Source: Larix sibirica
Lineage: Eukaryota > Streptophyta > Pinopsida > Pinales > Pinaceae
DNA length: 20,080 bases
Reading direction: 5' to 3'
NCBI GenBank assembly: GCA_004151065.3
Contig: NWUY0300012767.1
Span: forward strand, 7,533 to 27,612
The notes beneath the pieces were generated by a model. The model was not told the origin of the DNA, did not search any database, and saw only the letters and a list, made by a program, of their open reading frames with translations. The translations under genes were made by a program, and so were the position numbers. How positions within the stretch are numbered: the stretch's first letter is position 1; every line of letters starts with the position of its first letter. Shown here in pieces: positions 10,681 through 19,969 of this stretch.

Positions 10681-10826
10681 GGCACTCTTTGAGATTAAGC
10701 TGGTGCAGACCTCGAATAGCCTGTACACCTGTGTAGGGGCAAGGGCACTGTGGATACACCTGTAGGTTAAGTGGCAGCACACAGGAATCTACCTCATGTC
10801 ATGAGAGTACTAGCCCTACTCAGTTT
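10681..10826. other. GC-richer island of unknown origin, copy 2
   Basis: Counterpart of 5320-5465. It continues through 10827-11004 as AT-rich spacer and then, unlike copy 1, into unique sequence at 11005. Confidence 0.35.
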
Positions 10827-11107
10827 GGATACCAAAAAAACAAAAACATCATCTAATAATTCTATTTCTAAGTTCTTGATCAATTCTGAGTTTATCATCT
10901 AAGGTCATGAATGCCCTTGTACAAAGATGGGCAAGAGATTGGACAGTATGGATATATACTGTAGATATAGGGATGCTCAACTTCTATTGAAATTTATGTG
11001 CTCAATTTTTTCATTTTTATTGATTGATAGGTCACAAGTTAAGTGTCATGCTATCTGTTACTTGTTCACTTGTTATTCATGAATGAGCTACAAGTTAGCA
11101 ATGCATC

Positions 11108-11308
11108 AGCTATCAATTAAATTTTATATTTCTCTGTTTTTGTAATTGTTTATTTCAAATTTTGAATGTTAACCTGGACAGCACACTTGTACAAATTAAA
11201 AGCATAANAACTACTAGTTATTTTTTATATTTTTCTTTTTTTATAATTGTTTATTTCAAATTTCGAATGTTAACCTGGACAGCACACTTGTACAAATTAA
11301 AAGCATAA
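11108..11308. repeat. 100-bp overlap repeat across the N at 11208
   Basis: Bases 11108-11207 align with 11209-11308 at offset 101. The last 65 bases (11143-11207 versus 11244-11308) differ at one position only; the first 35 are more divergent and T-rich. The first copy ends exactly at the N and the second begins right after it, so this is again the suffix-equals-prefix arrangement of an unmerged contig overlap. Confidence 0.85.
11208..11208. other. Single N: probable scaffold join
   Basis: One undetermined base lies between the two 100-bp near-copies. As at 5644, a lone N at a repeat boundary suggests a join of overlapping contigs, so the true sequence may be about 101 bases shorter here. 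Confidence 0.85.
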
Positions 11309-11363
11309 ATGTAATCCACCCCAAATTCTAAGATATAAACACCTATCAATGTAAATACTAATC

Positions 11364-11445
11364 TGTCTTCAAGTTTGATATAAATGCTAATCTGTTTTCA
11401 TGTTTGTCTTCAAGTTTGATATAAATGCTAATCTGTTTTCATGTT
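11364..11445. repeat. 41-bp tandem repeat, two units
   Basis: Units start at 11364 and 11405, both opening TGTCTTCAAGTTTGATATAA and ending TTTTCATGTTT. A weaker partial unit (AAATACTAATCTG) precedes them at about 11353. A simple local duplication. Confidence 0.85.
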
Positions 11446-12462
11446 TTTCATATAAGTTAATTAATTGTCATAAATTCATAACCTATGAATACTACCAGAG
11501 CCATTTTTTAGTTTAAAAAATTCATATTTAAGATGGAGCAAGTAGCAAAACTGCTCGGTAAAATGAAACAGCACAGGCATATCAATCATACGGTCAAGAT
11601 TGAACGTTGACCTGCAGAATTGACAGGTTTCAGCTGTGGTCAGTTGTACTTCTCAAATGAATTGAACTTATTAGTGTTTCATTAATACAAATGAGAATAC
11701 TGGTATTCCGAATTTCCAAACACCAGCTAGTCATCGGATTTCGAGCATGACCTTTAATACCTTTCAGCAATATTTTTACATTAGGTAGATTTTGCAATAG
11801 GGAAATTGTCTGTGGTTTGTACATTGCCAAAGACTGTGGTTTGGTTAAGGATCCCTATTCATTGCTCAGAGGTTTTGAGTTCCATTCTGCCCTTGGGCTT
11901 TTGTTTCGTGAGAGAGAAAACTAATATTAATGGTTTGTGCTTGAGATTATGTTTGATTCCCCACCCCCTCATTTTCAATACTTTTAGGATAGTATGATTG
12001 ATAATTATTCGGTGATCACAGCAACAATTTCCAACAAAACGAAACGTGAGACTATGACCCAATTATTAGCGAGTGATAATGGAATTGCATAAATCTTCTA
12101 TCATTGCAGCTCTTGTATTCATCAGTCGTGATTGAAAATGAGAGTAATTTCTTTGTATATATGTTATGATGGGAAAGAAACTAATAACTTATTTCTTCGA
12201 ATCATCATATTTCTTTCGCAAGAAGAACCATACGCATAAACTCGCATAGATCCGGATCTATAATAATCATCTAGACAGTTACCAGCATCTAGATCCCCTG
12301 CAAAACATTGATGTTTGCGATTAATTATTATTTTTCCTGATTGTAGAATTATAACCTTGGTCCTTATTGCAGGCAAGTCAGCCTAAATACAACCGCGAAC
12401 AGATCTACATAAGAGCAAAACTGCTTCGCACAGATCTGAATATAATAATGCATCCGACTCGT

Positions 12463-12530
12463 CTGGATTGCAAACCAGCCTTTCTGTTTTTTGACACTGG
12501 ATTGCAAACCAGTGTTTCTTTCTTTTTAGG
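12463..12530. repeat. 34-bp tandem pair, each with a near-palindrome
   Basis: CTGGATTGCAAACCAG occurs at 12463-12478 and perfectly again at 12497-12512, each followed by a T-rich tail. The second copy extends to CACTGG-A-TTGCAA-A-CCAGTG (12495-12514), a 20-bp palindrome broken only by two A/A pairs around a self-complementary TTGCAA core. Function unknown. Confidence 0.75.
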
Positions 12531-13740
12531 TCAAAAATCAATATCTGATATATTTCCGTTATAACGCTGTTTTGTATTGATCCGCATGAATAGGTCACAT
12601 TATATCTCCCTGATTAAGTATGTACATTTCATTTTCAACAGTCGGTGGCGTATCTAAATCCATATTAGGTTTGGATACGAAAGAAAAATTAATTCATCGA
12701 CTTTACGCCATATGACCCTCAACCCTAAACTGACATTCGTCAGGCACAAAATTTAGGAAAACGTTGGAAAGAAACCCAGAAATTCACTCTGACAGACAGA
12801 GTCAGAGAGAACTCACCCACGTACTCGTCATCTGCCATATATCTACGATCACTTGCAGGCATACACGCCAATGGATGTGACTGGAAAAGCCTGGATTCAT
12901 ATCTTTCATCTCCTCGCTGAGGCTTTTTAACACAAAACGATGAATACGAACTGATTCCAGTCATATCACAGACTAAAGGCAAGCTACGTTTGGTATTAAA
13001 ATAAGAAAACGCGTTGAATAGCTCGTGCACTTGTCTGCAGCTCTGTATCCATGTCGCCATGACTGACTGCAGTTCGTATATGTATTCATGTACTTGAAAT
13101 AGCAGGGGCCCCGTGGGGCGCACGCTTGTACTTATACAGACAATGATTTAAATTTAGACACTGATATATCGTGTATATACATCCATGCCGGACCTGCAGT
13201 CTGTAATTAGCAACCTGAACAATGTCCTGCAGGCACTCTCTTTGAAATTAGGTTAATTTCAGAGATACGATTGTCCATGCATATGATAAGCCCGAACCAA
13301 TATTAGTTCACCAATCTGAGATATATGGGAGGACTTATCACTCCTTACTAATGTATATTTTAACTCAAGGTGCACTTGCCCATCAGATCCTAAAGGGTTA
13401 TTATATTTTTATTGATTTAAAAAAATATAATGTTATTATTTTATATTTGAAATACAAAATAAAATTATTGATATTTATTTATAAATTTAATTAATAATAT
13501 TTAAAACATTATAATGATTAAAGTATATATTTTTTAAATTCTTGATATTTAAAAAAAAAACATATCCACCACTAATTTATAATCAAGATATAAAAGATAC
13601 AATTCATCAAAGGTGACATGTTTAAAGAAACTACTCTCAAGCAAACTAATTGGCTATCAAAGATGACTATATTAAATACAATAACATCATAAACTCAAAA
13701 TTTTCTATTAGTTCATCAAACATGTTTTAATAAACATCCA

Positions 13741-14700
13741 AAGTGCCTCTAGAAACCACCCTATCATGCTCAAGTTCTTCATACACCAAGCCTCTTTGGA
13801 GAGGGTATGGGCAAGGACATTATATTCCTTGCAGGCATGAGAGAAAAGTATGCCAGAAAAACAATCATGAAGAGAAAGAATCTTCCTCTACCACCATCCC
13901 ACTTGAAGAACATTCAAATTTTCCTTCCCACATATACCCAATCAATGATTACTTTTGAATCACCCCGAAGTAGCAAATGAGAAACCCCTTTAGAATGTAC
14001 AAAATATAACAGACCCCATAGATCAACCTTCTCAACTTTGGTGTTTGATCCTATACTTGAACCTGATTTTATATGGTATTTATGGCGCTTTGACAACACT
14101 AAACACATTATAGCAAGGTCGTAGCTCAAGATTAACTCAGGGGCTTTAACAATCCTTGGCTTATTGGACACTCTATCTGTAGTAACTTCCTTAATTGCCC
14201 CTAAAACAACCATAACTACTACTTGTACATTTGGGTTATAATCTTGGAACATTACCTTGTTTCGGTGCATCCACACTTTCCAACAAATATAGCCAGGCAA
14301 CTCTTTGAAAAAGTTATTAGGTGCCACTTACCAGGACCTCCAGCTATGTACATAAGACATAGTTGTCCATTTCCCAGGAAATTTTAGTATTGCTTTGCGA
14401 TCCCTCCATACCAATTTTTTGAAGACACAATGAGCAAGTAGATTATCAACAATCTCACAGTTATTCCTACATTATACACAAACATTTGGTTCCTTACCAC
14501 CTCTCTTAACATAATTGTTCCATGTTAGAATTTTGTTGGCTAGAGAAAGCCATATAAAAAGTATCCTTCTTATTAGACAAGAACACTCCACAGTGATTGA
14601 GACCTTGGGTAAAGGAATTCTTCTCCTATGCTATAGGCCCCTCCAAACCTAAATCAAATGCTTTCAACCAATTCTGTCTATTTACTATAGGAAGGCCTTC
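13741..14700 (-). pseudogene. Decayed 3' end of a LINE (non-LTR) ORF2: zf-RVT and RNase H-like
   Basis: Read on the minus strand, about 14580-14400 encodes a reverse-transcriptase zinc-binding (zf-RVT) region: the phrase LANKILTWNNYVKRG, then CxxC- and HC-type residues (CRNNCEIVDNLLAHC). Next comes a linker with WKVWMHRNKV (about 14280-14255). The RNase H-like (RVT_3) tail follows, with RGDSKVIIDWV near 13945 and, after a frameshift, KEYNVLAH near 13815. This domain order is that of the C-terminus of plant L1-type ORF2 proteins. Breaks: stops at complement(14472-14474) and complement(14328-14330), a frameshift near 13920, and another frame change near 14600. The upstream RT and endonuclease parts are absent; the fragment ends at the LTR element starting at 14713. 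It is dead and cannot move by itself. Confidence 0.82.
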
Positions 14701-14712
14701 TTAGGCCAAAGT

Positions 14713-15452
14713 TGTGATGTTCCCTTCTGCATGATATTGCCAATAGGACCACGAGTAGCCTATTAGACTCCCATAGGCTAAAATCATCTTATCTAGGGAT
14801 TATTTTGGTGATCTACCAACTAAAGTGGTTTAGTGGTATTGGCTAACCCGTGGTAATGTCCATGGTGTTTGGAAAAATGGCTTTGTGGTTTTGGGTGACC
14901 CATGGTATTTGGCAAAAGAAGAAAATAAAAAGGGAAGAACTCATCCATAATGGGATGCTTATTGATTTTGGACATTGTCTCTTGAGACCGTCTGGGGATT
15001 AGTCCAAAGTTTCTGTTTGGGGTTGACAAACTCCATCCACCCATTGGGGTTTAGTCTCGGTGGTGAAACATCCACCCTAGCTAAACAAGGAGAATGAACC
15101 ATCCAGGGTTCTTACTTGAGCTTCATCTTTGGATTCACCATCATCTTGGAGAGGGTTTGGAGGCTGGGTTGGAGAGATTGCTGCCGCACATATTGGCATT
15201 CATCTTCCATGTTCATTGTGTTAGTACTCTTGGTGTGCTTTAACTGCTATAGGAGCTAGTAGATTCTGTTGTTGTATCCATCCATTTCATAATCAAAAGC
15301 CAATATTGTCTCTCTCATTTTGTGTATGTTTGCATATCAATTTTTATGCCAAATGCAAATGTTTGATTAAAGTTATAAATCAATGTAACTCACACTGTTT
15401 GAAAAAATTACACAACCGAAGATCTCTGTCCATCCGGATTGGGGACATTACA
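14713..15452 (+). repeat. 5' LTR (about 740 bp)
   Basis: It starts TGTGATGTTCCC and ends in ATTACA, giving TG...CA ends, one base before the primer-binding site. The start is uncertain by two bases (14713 or 14715). The first 447 bases match the 3' LTR at 18237-18684. A 7-bp inverted repeat, TAGCCTA (14756-14762) and TAGGCTA (14774-14780), is kept in both LTRs. Confidence 0.85.
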
Positions 15453-15453
15453 G

Positions 15454-15465
15454 TGGTATCAGAGC
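15454..15465 (+). other. Primer-binding site for initiator tRNA-Met
   Basis: TGGTATCAGAGC is the canonical plant LTR-retrotransposon primer-binding site, complementary to the 3' end of initiator methionine tRNA. It lies one base after the 5' LTR end, where minus-strand DNA synthesis would start. This fixes the orientation of the element as plus. The next 300 bases (15466-15780) are an apparently untranslated leader. Confidence 0.93.
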
Positions 15466-15780
15466 ATGAGATCTTGCTAGCCTTAGGGGAAATCCACCTA
15501 GGATTTTCGATTGAGCTGCATTATGGGAATTATCGTTGATCTTGTGGTGAAAGATATTGGCTTGTAGATTTCTTGGAGGCCGAATGGTGTTGTGAAAACC
15601 ATTGACCCATTGTATTTCTGCAATAGATTGTGGAATATCATCATACTAGCAGGCACTTGAAGGGAACTTGAATTCCTGGCACTAGAGGCCGTGGGGTTTT
15701 AGGAGGGACAACCCTCCTTTTTCTGTTGTTTAGTGGAGGCCAAACCTTCCTTGTGAGCTTGTGGAAGAAGGAAAAACGCG

Positions 15781-18138
15781 ATGACAAGGGGCCAACCCCA
15801 TATTAGCTGGCTGCGACACTAGTAAAGGGGCTGATAATTGAGCAGCAGCCGCAATTTTGGAGGGAGCCAGTGATTGGGGAGAGGCCGCGAGCCTGTGGGA
15901 AGACACCAACCCACAAAACTGAATTTAGCGTGGGATGAGTTACCTTTTGAGGATGATTTTATTTCTCAGGAGGAAAAAGATGAAGGGGCTGAGGTGATAG
16001 ATGTGAGATTGTGTGACAACCCACACCACGCTGACGAGATGACATTGCATGATTTGGTGAGCCAACTATTGGTCATAGAGGAGCATATGTTGCTCATAAG
16101 TGCAGGTGTTGACAAGAGCAGTTGGTGCTCACAAGTTTATTGAAGATCTTATGTGGAAGACCCAATTAGAGGAGAGGCACAAGGGAGTTGCAGAAGGGGT
16201 CACTAGTACCCAATTGTGCATCATCAAGGAAGCTTTGGAATAGATGAAGTTTGATTATTTGTAGTTGTTCATGGATAGGGACCTTGCTCTTAAGTTCGCA
16301 AAAGATAAGGCAAGGGAGGTTGAGGAGTTGAGTTACCATTTGAGCTTGGCACGATCTTCATCATTGACAGTAGCAAAGACTTCACTAGCTTTGACAACAG
16401 TGACACATGAGCACATGATTGGCACTCATGATTTGAGGGAGGAGCATCTGGTGATGTTTTCGTAGAGGGAGCATTTAGAGTTGCAGGTGGCTGGGGAGAG
16501 AAGGTTAGCCACGGAGGAGGTAGGAGAAGACATTCCTGATGGACTATCCAACAGGGAAATTTATGCATTCAGAAATTGGGTAGATAGGTATATGAAAAAT
16601 ATGGAGATACATTGGGATATAGGCTCTGCTTACATCAACAGAGTATTGGATACAGGATATCAGATGGCACCAGAGGTTACAGTTGTATGCCGTAGTATAC
16701 AGGAGGATCCCGGGGTGTGCAACAATGTATAGGTGTACATAGTGGCACACAGTGAGGTCCAGTGGAGTTTTGGAGCATTTCCTCTAGGGAGACCACCTGA
16801 CAGAGTTCACGAGCATACACTTGAGTTTGGCTTACTTAGGATCGGTGAGCTTCAGAGAGTAGTAGCTTGGGAGGTTCATCTGAGACAGTTGGATGAGGCA
16901 GGTAGCATCTTGGCCACAGCATAGGTCCTTCAATTGGACCATGGGATTGGTGCATAGAGTTCACAAGAGAGGTTAGGTTGGTTCACAGGGAGTATAGCCG
17001 ACATAATAGGAGGTGATCATCTTCCATATAGATTACACATGTGTAGACCCCGAGTCCTCACTTAGGGAGAGGTTCATGAGGGTTATGTGTGATTCACATT
17101 TGGCAGGGCATTATCAGTACTTGCATGAGTATGAGACACTGCAGGTGGAAGAGCTATACCCCATGGAGGTGCTTAGACCCCATGGGTTACTTGAGCACAT
17201 TGATAGTATTTGGGTTAGCAGATGTCTAGATGTAGTTTGGTGGGAGATAATCATATTAGCAGGATTGGGGCCAGTTCTTAGCACTTGGTCTCTACCAGAG
17301 GATCGCATTGAGACTCCTATGTTTATCAGTTTGGTACGACAACCGTACATATGATTTGAGTTTGGTGGACCCCCTATTTGGTGGTGGGATCTAGGCATTC
17401 ATCTGCGCATTCGATTGCTTTAGATTGTAGAGATGATAGATAGTTGTGGGGGTGATCAATCCGTTATATTTCTGGGATGACACTGGAAGAGAGGTTGAGG
17501 CTTCTTTATGGAAGGGCAAACTTTCTTTTTTGGTGTTCATGATCCAGCGCGAAAGGGGAGCCGATACAGATGAGGTGGCCAATCTTCATTTTCTGGAGTT
17601 CACTTTTGAGATGCTTAGGCTTGGGTGCGTAGAGGATTTGTCTTTTGAGGTGTTCGTGCATTTTATGATTGCTTGGCTCTACAGGGGAAAACAAATGGAG
17701 TCTTTTGTTAGCACTTGGTAGACCAACACGATGGGTATAGAGTGTTTCACACCTTACAGGATAATGTGGGACATTGGTGACTTTACCATTTTTGGGTAGG
17801 AGTGGGAGAGCATGTGGTTAGATCACATCAGAGGTTTACAAAGGATGAATACCCAACATGACAGTTGCATGGTTATGATCAGAGTGGTGCAACGTCAGCA
17901 TAGTGGACTCTTTTTGAGACTAGCTCGAGACCTTAGGATTACGATATTGGACAATACAATAGCTAACATGGAGGCAAGAGCAAACTTTTGCCCTCGTGAG
18001 ATTGGAATCCTAGTAGAGCAGATTCCTGAAGGGCCGATTGAGTTGCTACACTGTCAAGGTGCTTTCGAGGAGGATTTCAATATTTGGAGAGACCACGCAT
18101 CGAGTGGAGGATACTCCATCCCTTCCCGATTGGTTTGA
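15781..18138 (+). pseudogene. Broken internal ORF of LTR element, product not recognised
   Basis: One ancestral reading frame of roughly 780 codons can be followed through frame changes. A possible start is ATG 15781 (MTRGQPHISW); then frame 1 to about 16120, frame 2 to about 17050, frame 3 to about 17440, and frame 1 again to a TGA at 18136-18138. Premature stops on this path: TAG at 16241, 16262, 16463, 16730, 16922, 16955, 17421, 17719 and 17797, and TGA at 17352. Nine of ten are TAG. The predicted product is rich in Trp, Glu and His, with phrases such as FEFGGPPIWWWDLG and INPLYFWDDTGREVEAS. I see no CCHC zinc knuckle, protease, RT or integrase motif. It may be a divergent gag or a lineage-specific cargo protein; no function is claimed. 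Confidence 0.65.
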
Positions 18139-18223
18139 TACCTTGGTACCACTTTTAGTTCGAATTGGTACACTCGATGGATTGACAGGATGTGGTGGCA
18201 TTGCTTGAGGACAAGCAATCTTT

Positions 18224-18235
18224 GGGAAGGGAGGA
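18224..18235 (+). other. Polypurine tract
   Basis: GGGAAGGGAGGA lies one base before the 3' LTR start. Polypurine tracts prime plus-strand synthesis in LTR elements and their position directly before the 3' LTR is diagnostic. It supports the placement of the LTR boundary at 18237. Confidence 0.85.
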
Positions 18236-18236
18236 C

Positions 18237-18684
18237 TGTGATTTTCCCTTTTGCGTGATATTGCCTATAGGACCACCGAGTAGCCTATTAGATTCCCATA
18301 GGCTAAAATCATCTTATATGGGGATTATTTTGGTGTTCTACAGACTAAAGTGGTTTAGTGGTATTGGCTCACCCGTGGTATTGTCCAGGTATTGGACAAA
18401 ATGGTTTTGTGGTTTTGGGTGACTCATGGTATTTGGCAAAAGAAGAAAATAAAAAGGGAAGAACGCATCCATATTGGGATGCTTATTGATTTTGGACAAT
18501 TGTCTCTTGAGACCGTCTGGGGGTTATTCCAGAGTTTCCGTTTGGGGTTGACAAACTCCATCCACCCATTAGGGTTTAGTTTCAGTGGTGGAACATCCAC
18601 CCTAGCTAAACAAAGAGAAGGACCCATCTAGGGTTCTTACTTGAGCTTCATCTTTGGATTCACCATCATCTTGGAGAGGGTTTG
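18237..18684 (+). repeat. 3' LTR, truncated by a nested insertion
   Basis: It starts TGTGATTTTCCC and aligns with 14713-15159 to the phrase GAGAGGGTTTG, after which the two sequences part abruptly. The remaining 290 bases or so of the LTR are missing from the window. Roughly 30-40 differences separate it from the 5' LTR over this span, but the hairpin arms TAGCCTA (18281-18287) and TAGGCTA (18299-18305) are unchanged. Confidence 0.85.
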
Positions 18685-18839
18685 TGTAATATCCCAACTG
18701 ATATTTGCTATCTTATTATAGATTTTTTGATGTAGTTGTGGTTCTCTTTAAGCCTTGTTACCCAATGCTTAAAGAAAATACGAATGCATGTGCATAACTA
18801 TGTTTGCATGATAATGCATGCAAAGTGCATGGGGTTGCA
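18685..18839 (+). mobile_element. Probable 5' end of a second LTR element nested in the 3' LTR
   Basis: At the exact point where the 3' LTR breaks off, the sequence reads TGTAATATCCCAAC, a typical LTR start in plant (notably conifer) retrotransposons. The next 140 bases are unrelated to the first element and contain GCATG-rich phrases. The N at 18840 cuts it off, so neither its other end nor a target-site duplication can be tested. Confidence 0.55.
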
Positions 18840-18840
18840 N
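18840..18840. other. Single N: probable scaffold join
   Basis: One undetermined base lies between the nested LTR start and a repeat of the earlier internal region. Here the left contig does not end in the same sequence that the right one begins with, so this join is less likely a simple overlap and more likely a misplaced repeat contig. Confidence 0.8.
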
Positions 18841-19969
18841 GAGGTGATCATCTTCCATATAGATTACACATGTGTAGACCCCGAGTCCTCACTTAGGGAG
18901 AGGTTCATGAGGGTTATGTGTGATTCACATTTGGCAGGGCATTATCAGTACTTGCATGAGTATGAGACACTGCAGGTGGAAGAGCTATACCCCATGGAGG
19001 TGCTTAGACCCCATGGGTTACTTGAGCACATTGATAGTATTTGGGTTAGCAGATGTCTAGATGTAGTTTGGTGGGAGATAATCATATTAGCAGGATTGGG
19101 GCCAGTTCTTAGCACTTGGTCTCTACCAGAGGATCGCATTGAGACTCCTATGTTTATCAGTTTGGTACGACAACCGTACATATGATTTGAGTTTGGTGGA
19201 CCCCCTATTTGGTGGTGGGATCTAGGCATTCATCTGCGCATTCGATTGCTTTAGATTGTAGAGATGATAGATAGTTGTGGGGGTGATCAATCCGTTATAT
19301 TTCTGGGATGACACTGGAAGAGAGGTTGAGGCTTCTTTATGGAAGGGCAAACTTTCTTTTTTGGTGTTCATGATCCAGCGCGAAAGGGGAGCCGATACAG
19401 ATGAGGTGGCCAATCTTCATTTTCTGGAGTTCACTTTTGAGATGCTTAGGCTTGGGTGCGTAGAGGATTTGTCTTTTGAGGTGTTCGTGCATTTTATGAT
19501 TGCTTGGCTCTACAGGGGAAAACAAATGGAGTCTTTTGTTAGCACTTGGTAGACCAACACGATGGGTATAGAGTGTTTCACACCTTACAGGATAATGTGG
19601 GACATTGGTGACTTTACCATTTTTGGGTAGGAGTGGGAGAGCATGTGGTTAGATCACATCAGAGGTTTACAAAGGATGAATACCCAACATGACAGTTGCA
19701 TGGTTATGATCAGAGTGGTGCAACGTCAGCATAGTGGACTCTTTTTGAGACTAGCTCGAGACCTTAGGATTACGATATTGGACAATACAATAGCTAACAT
19801 GGAGGCAAGAGCAAACTTTTGCCCTCGTGAGATTGGAATCCTAGTAGAGCAGATTCCTGAAGGGCCGATTGAGTTGCTACACTGTCAAGGTGCTTTCGAG
19901 GAGGATTTCAATATTTGGAGAGACCACGCATCGAGTGGAGGATACTCCATCCCTTCCCGATTGGTTTGA
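18841..19969 (+). pseudogene. Partial broken internal ORF, second copy, product not recognised
   Basis: Carries the C-terminal half of the reading frame described at 15781-18138, with the same stops (TGA 19183; TAG 19252, 19550, 19628) and terminal TGA at 19967-19969. Its 5' part is missing because the sequence begins directly after the N. It is not an independent gene; it only shows that this segment occurs at least twice in the assembly. Confidence 0.6.

Larger units (their letters stand above)
5645..11004. repeat. 5,360-bp direct repeat, copy 2 (contains ALOG gene)
   Basis: Copy 2 of the segment at 284-5643, with offset 5361 maintained from end to end and about six substitutions. It begins directly after the N at 5644 and continues without a gap into unique sequence at 11005. 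All small features of copy 1 recur here at plus 5361. Confidence 0.95.
11309..13740. other. AT-rich spacer between ALOG copy 2 and LINE remnant
   Basis: No convincing gene. The longest ORF (minus strand, 12740-13123, 127 codons) has no motif I recognise. It contains a good 5' splice-site match on the minus strand (GTGAGT at complement 12811-12816), which could be chance. Local repeats are listed separately. From about 13390 to 13560 the DNA is extremely AT-rich with a run of A at about 13551-13560. No RNA gene, LTR end or promoter can be supported. Confidence 0.5.
14713..18684 (+). mobile_element. LTR retrotransposon, probably non-autonomous, decayed
   Basis: Parts in order: 5' LTR, primer-binding site for initiator tRNA-Met, about 2.8 kb internal region with one broken unrecognised reading frame, polypurine tract, and truncated 3' LTR. 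Over 446 comparable bases the LTRs differ at roughly 30-40 positions by eye (about 7-9%), so the insertion is old. I see no reverse transcriptase (no YxDD), RNase H, protease or integrase, and the interior is too short for a full gag-pol. The usual class would be a terminal-repeat element with gag-like or foreign ORF, mobilised by a partner. The target-site duplication cannot be read because the 3' LTR is interrupted. It lies next to or inside the LINE remnant. Confidence 0.85.

Noticed and set aside
13743-13958. 71-codon plus-strand ORF
   Set aside because: It overlaps, antisense, the RNase H-like tail of the LINE remnant, which has the recognisable motifs.
15454-15465. tRNA-Met gene fragment
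   Set aside because: Only 12 bases complementary to a tRNA 3' end are present, directly after an LTR; this is a primer-binding site and not a tRNA gene.
15306-15539. 77-codon plus-strand ORF
   Set aside because: It runs across the LTR end and the primer-binding site, so it cannot be a real element gene.
18736-19185. 149-codon ORF crossing the N at 18840
   Set aside because: It joins the nested LTR start to the copied internal region through an undetermined base; a product of the scaffold join.
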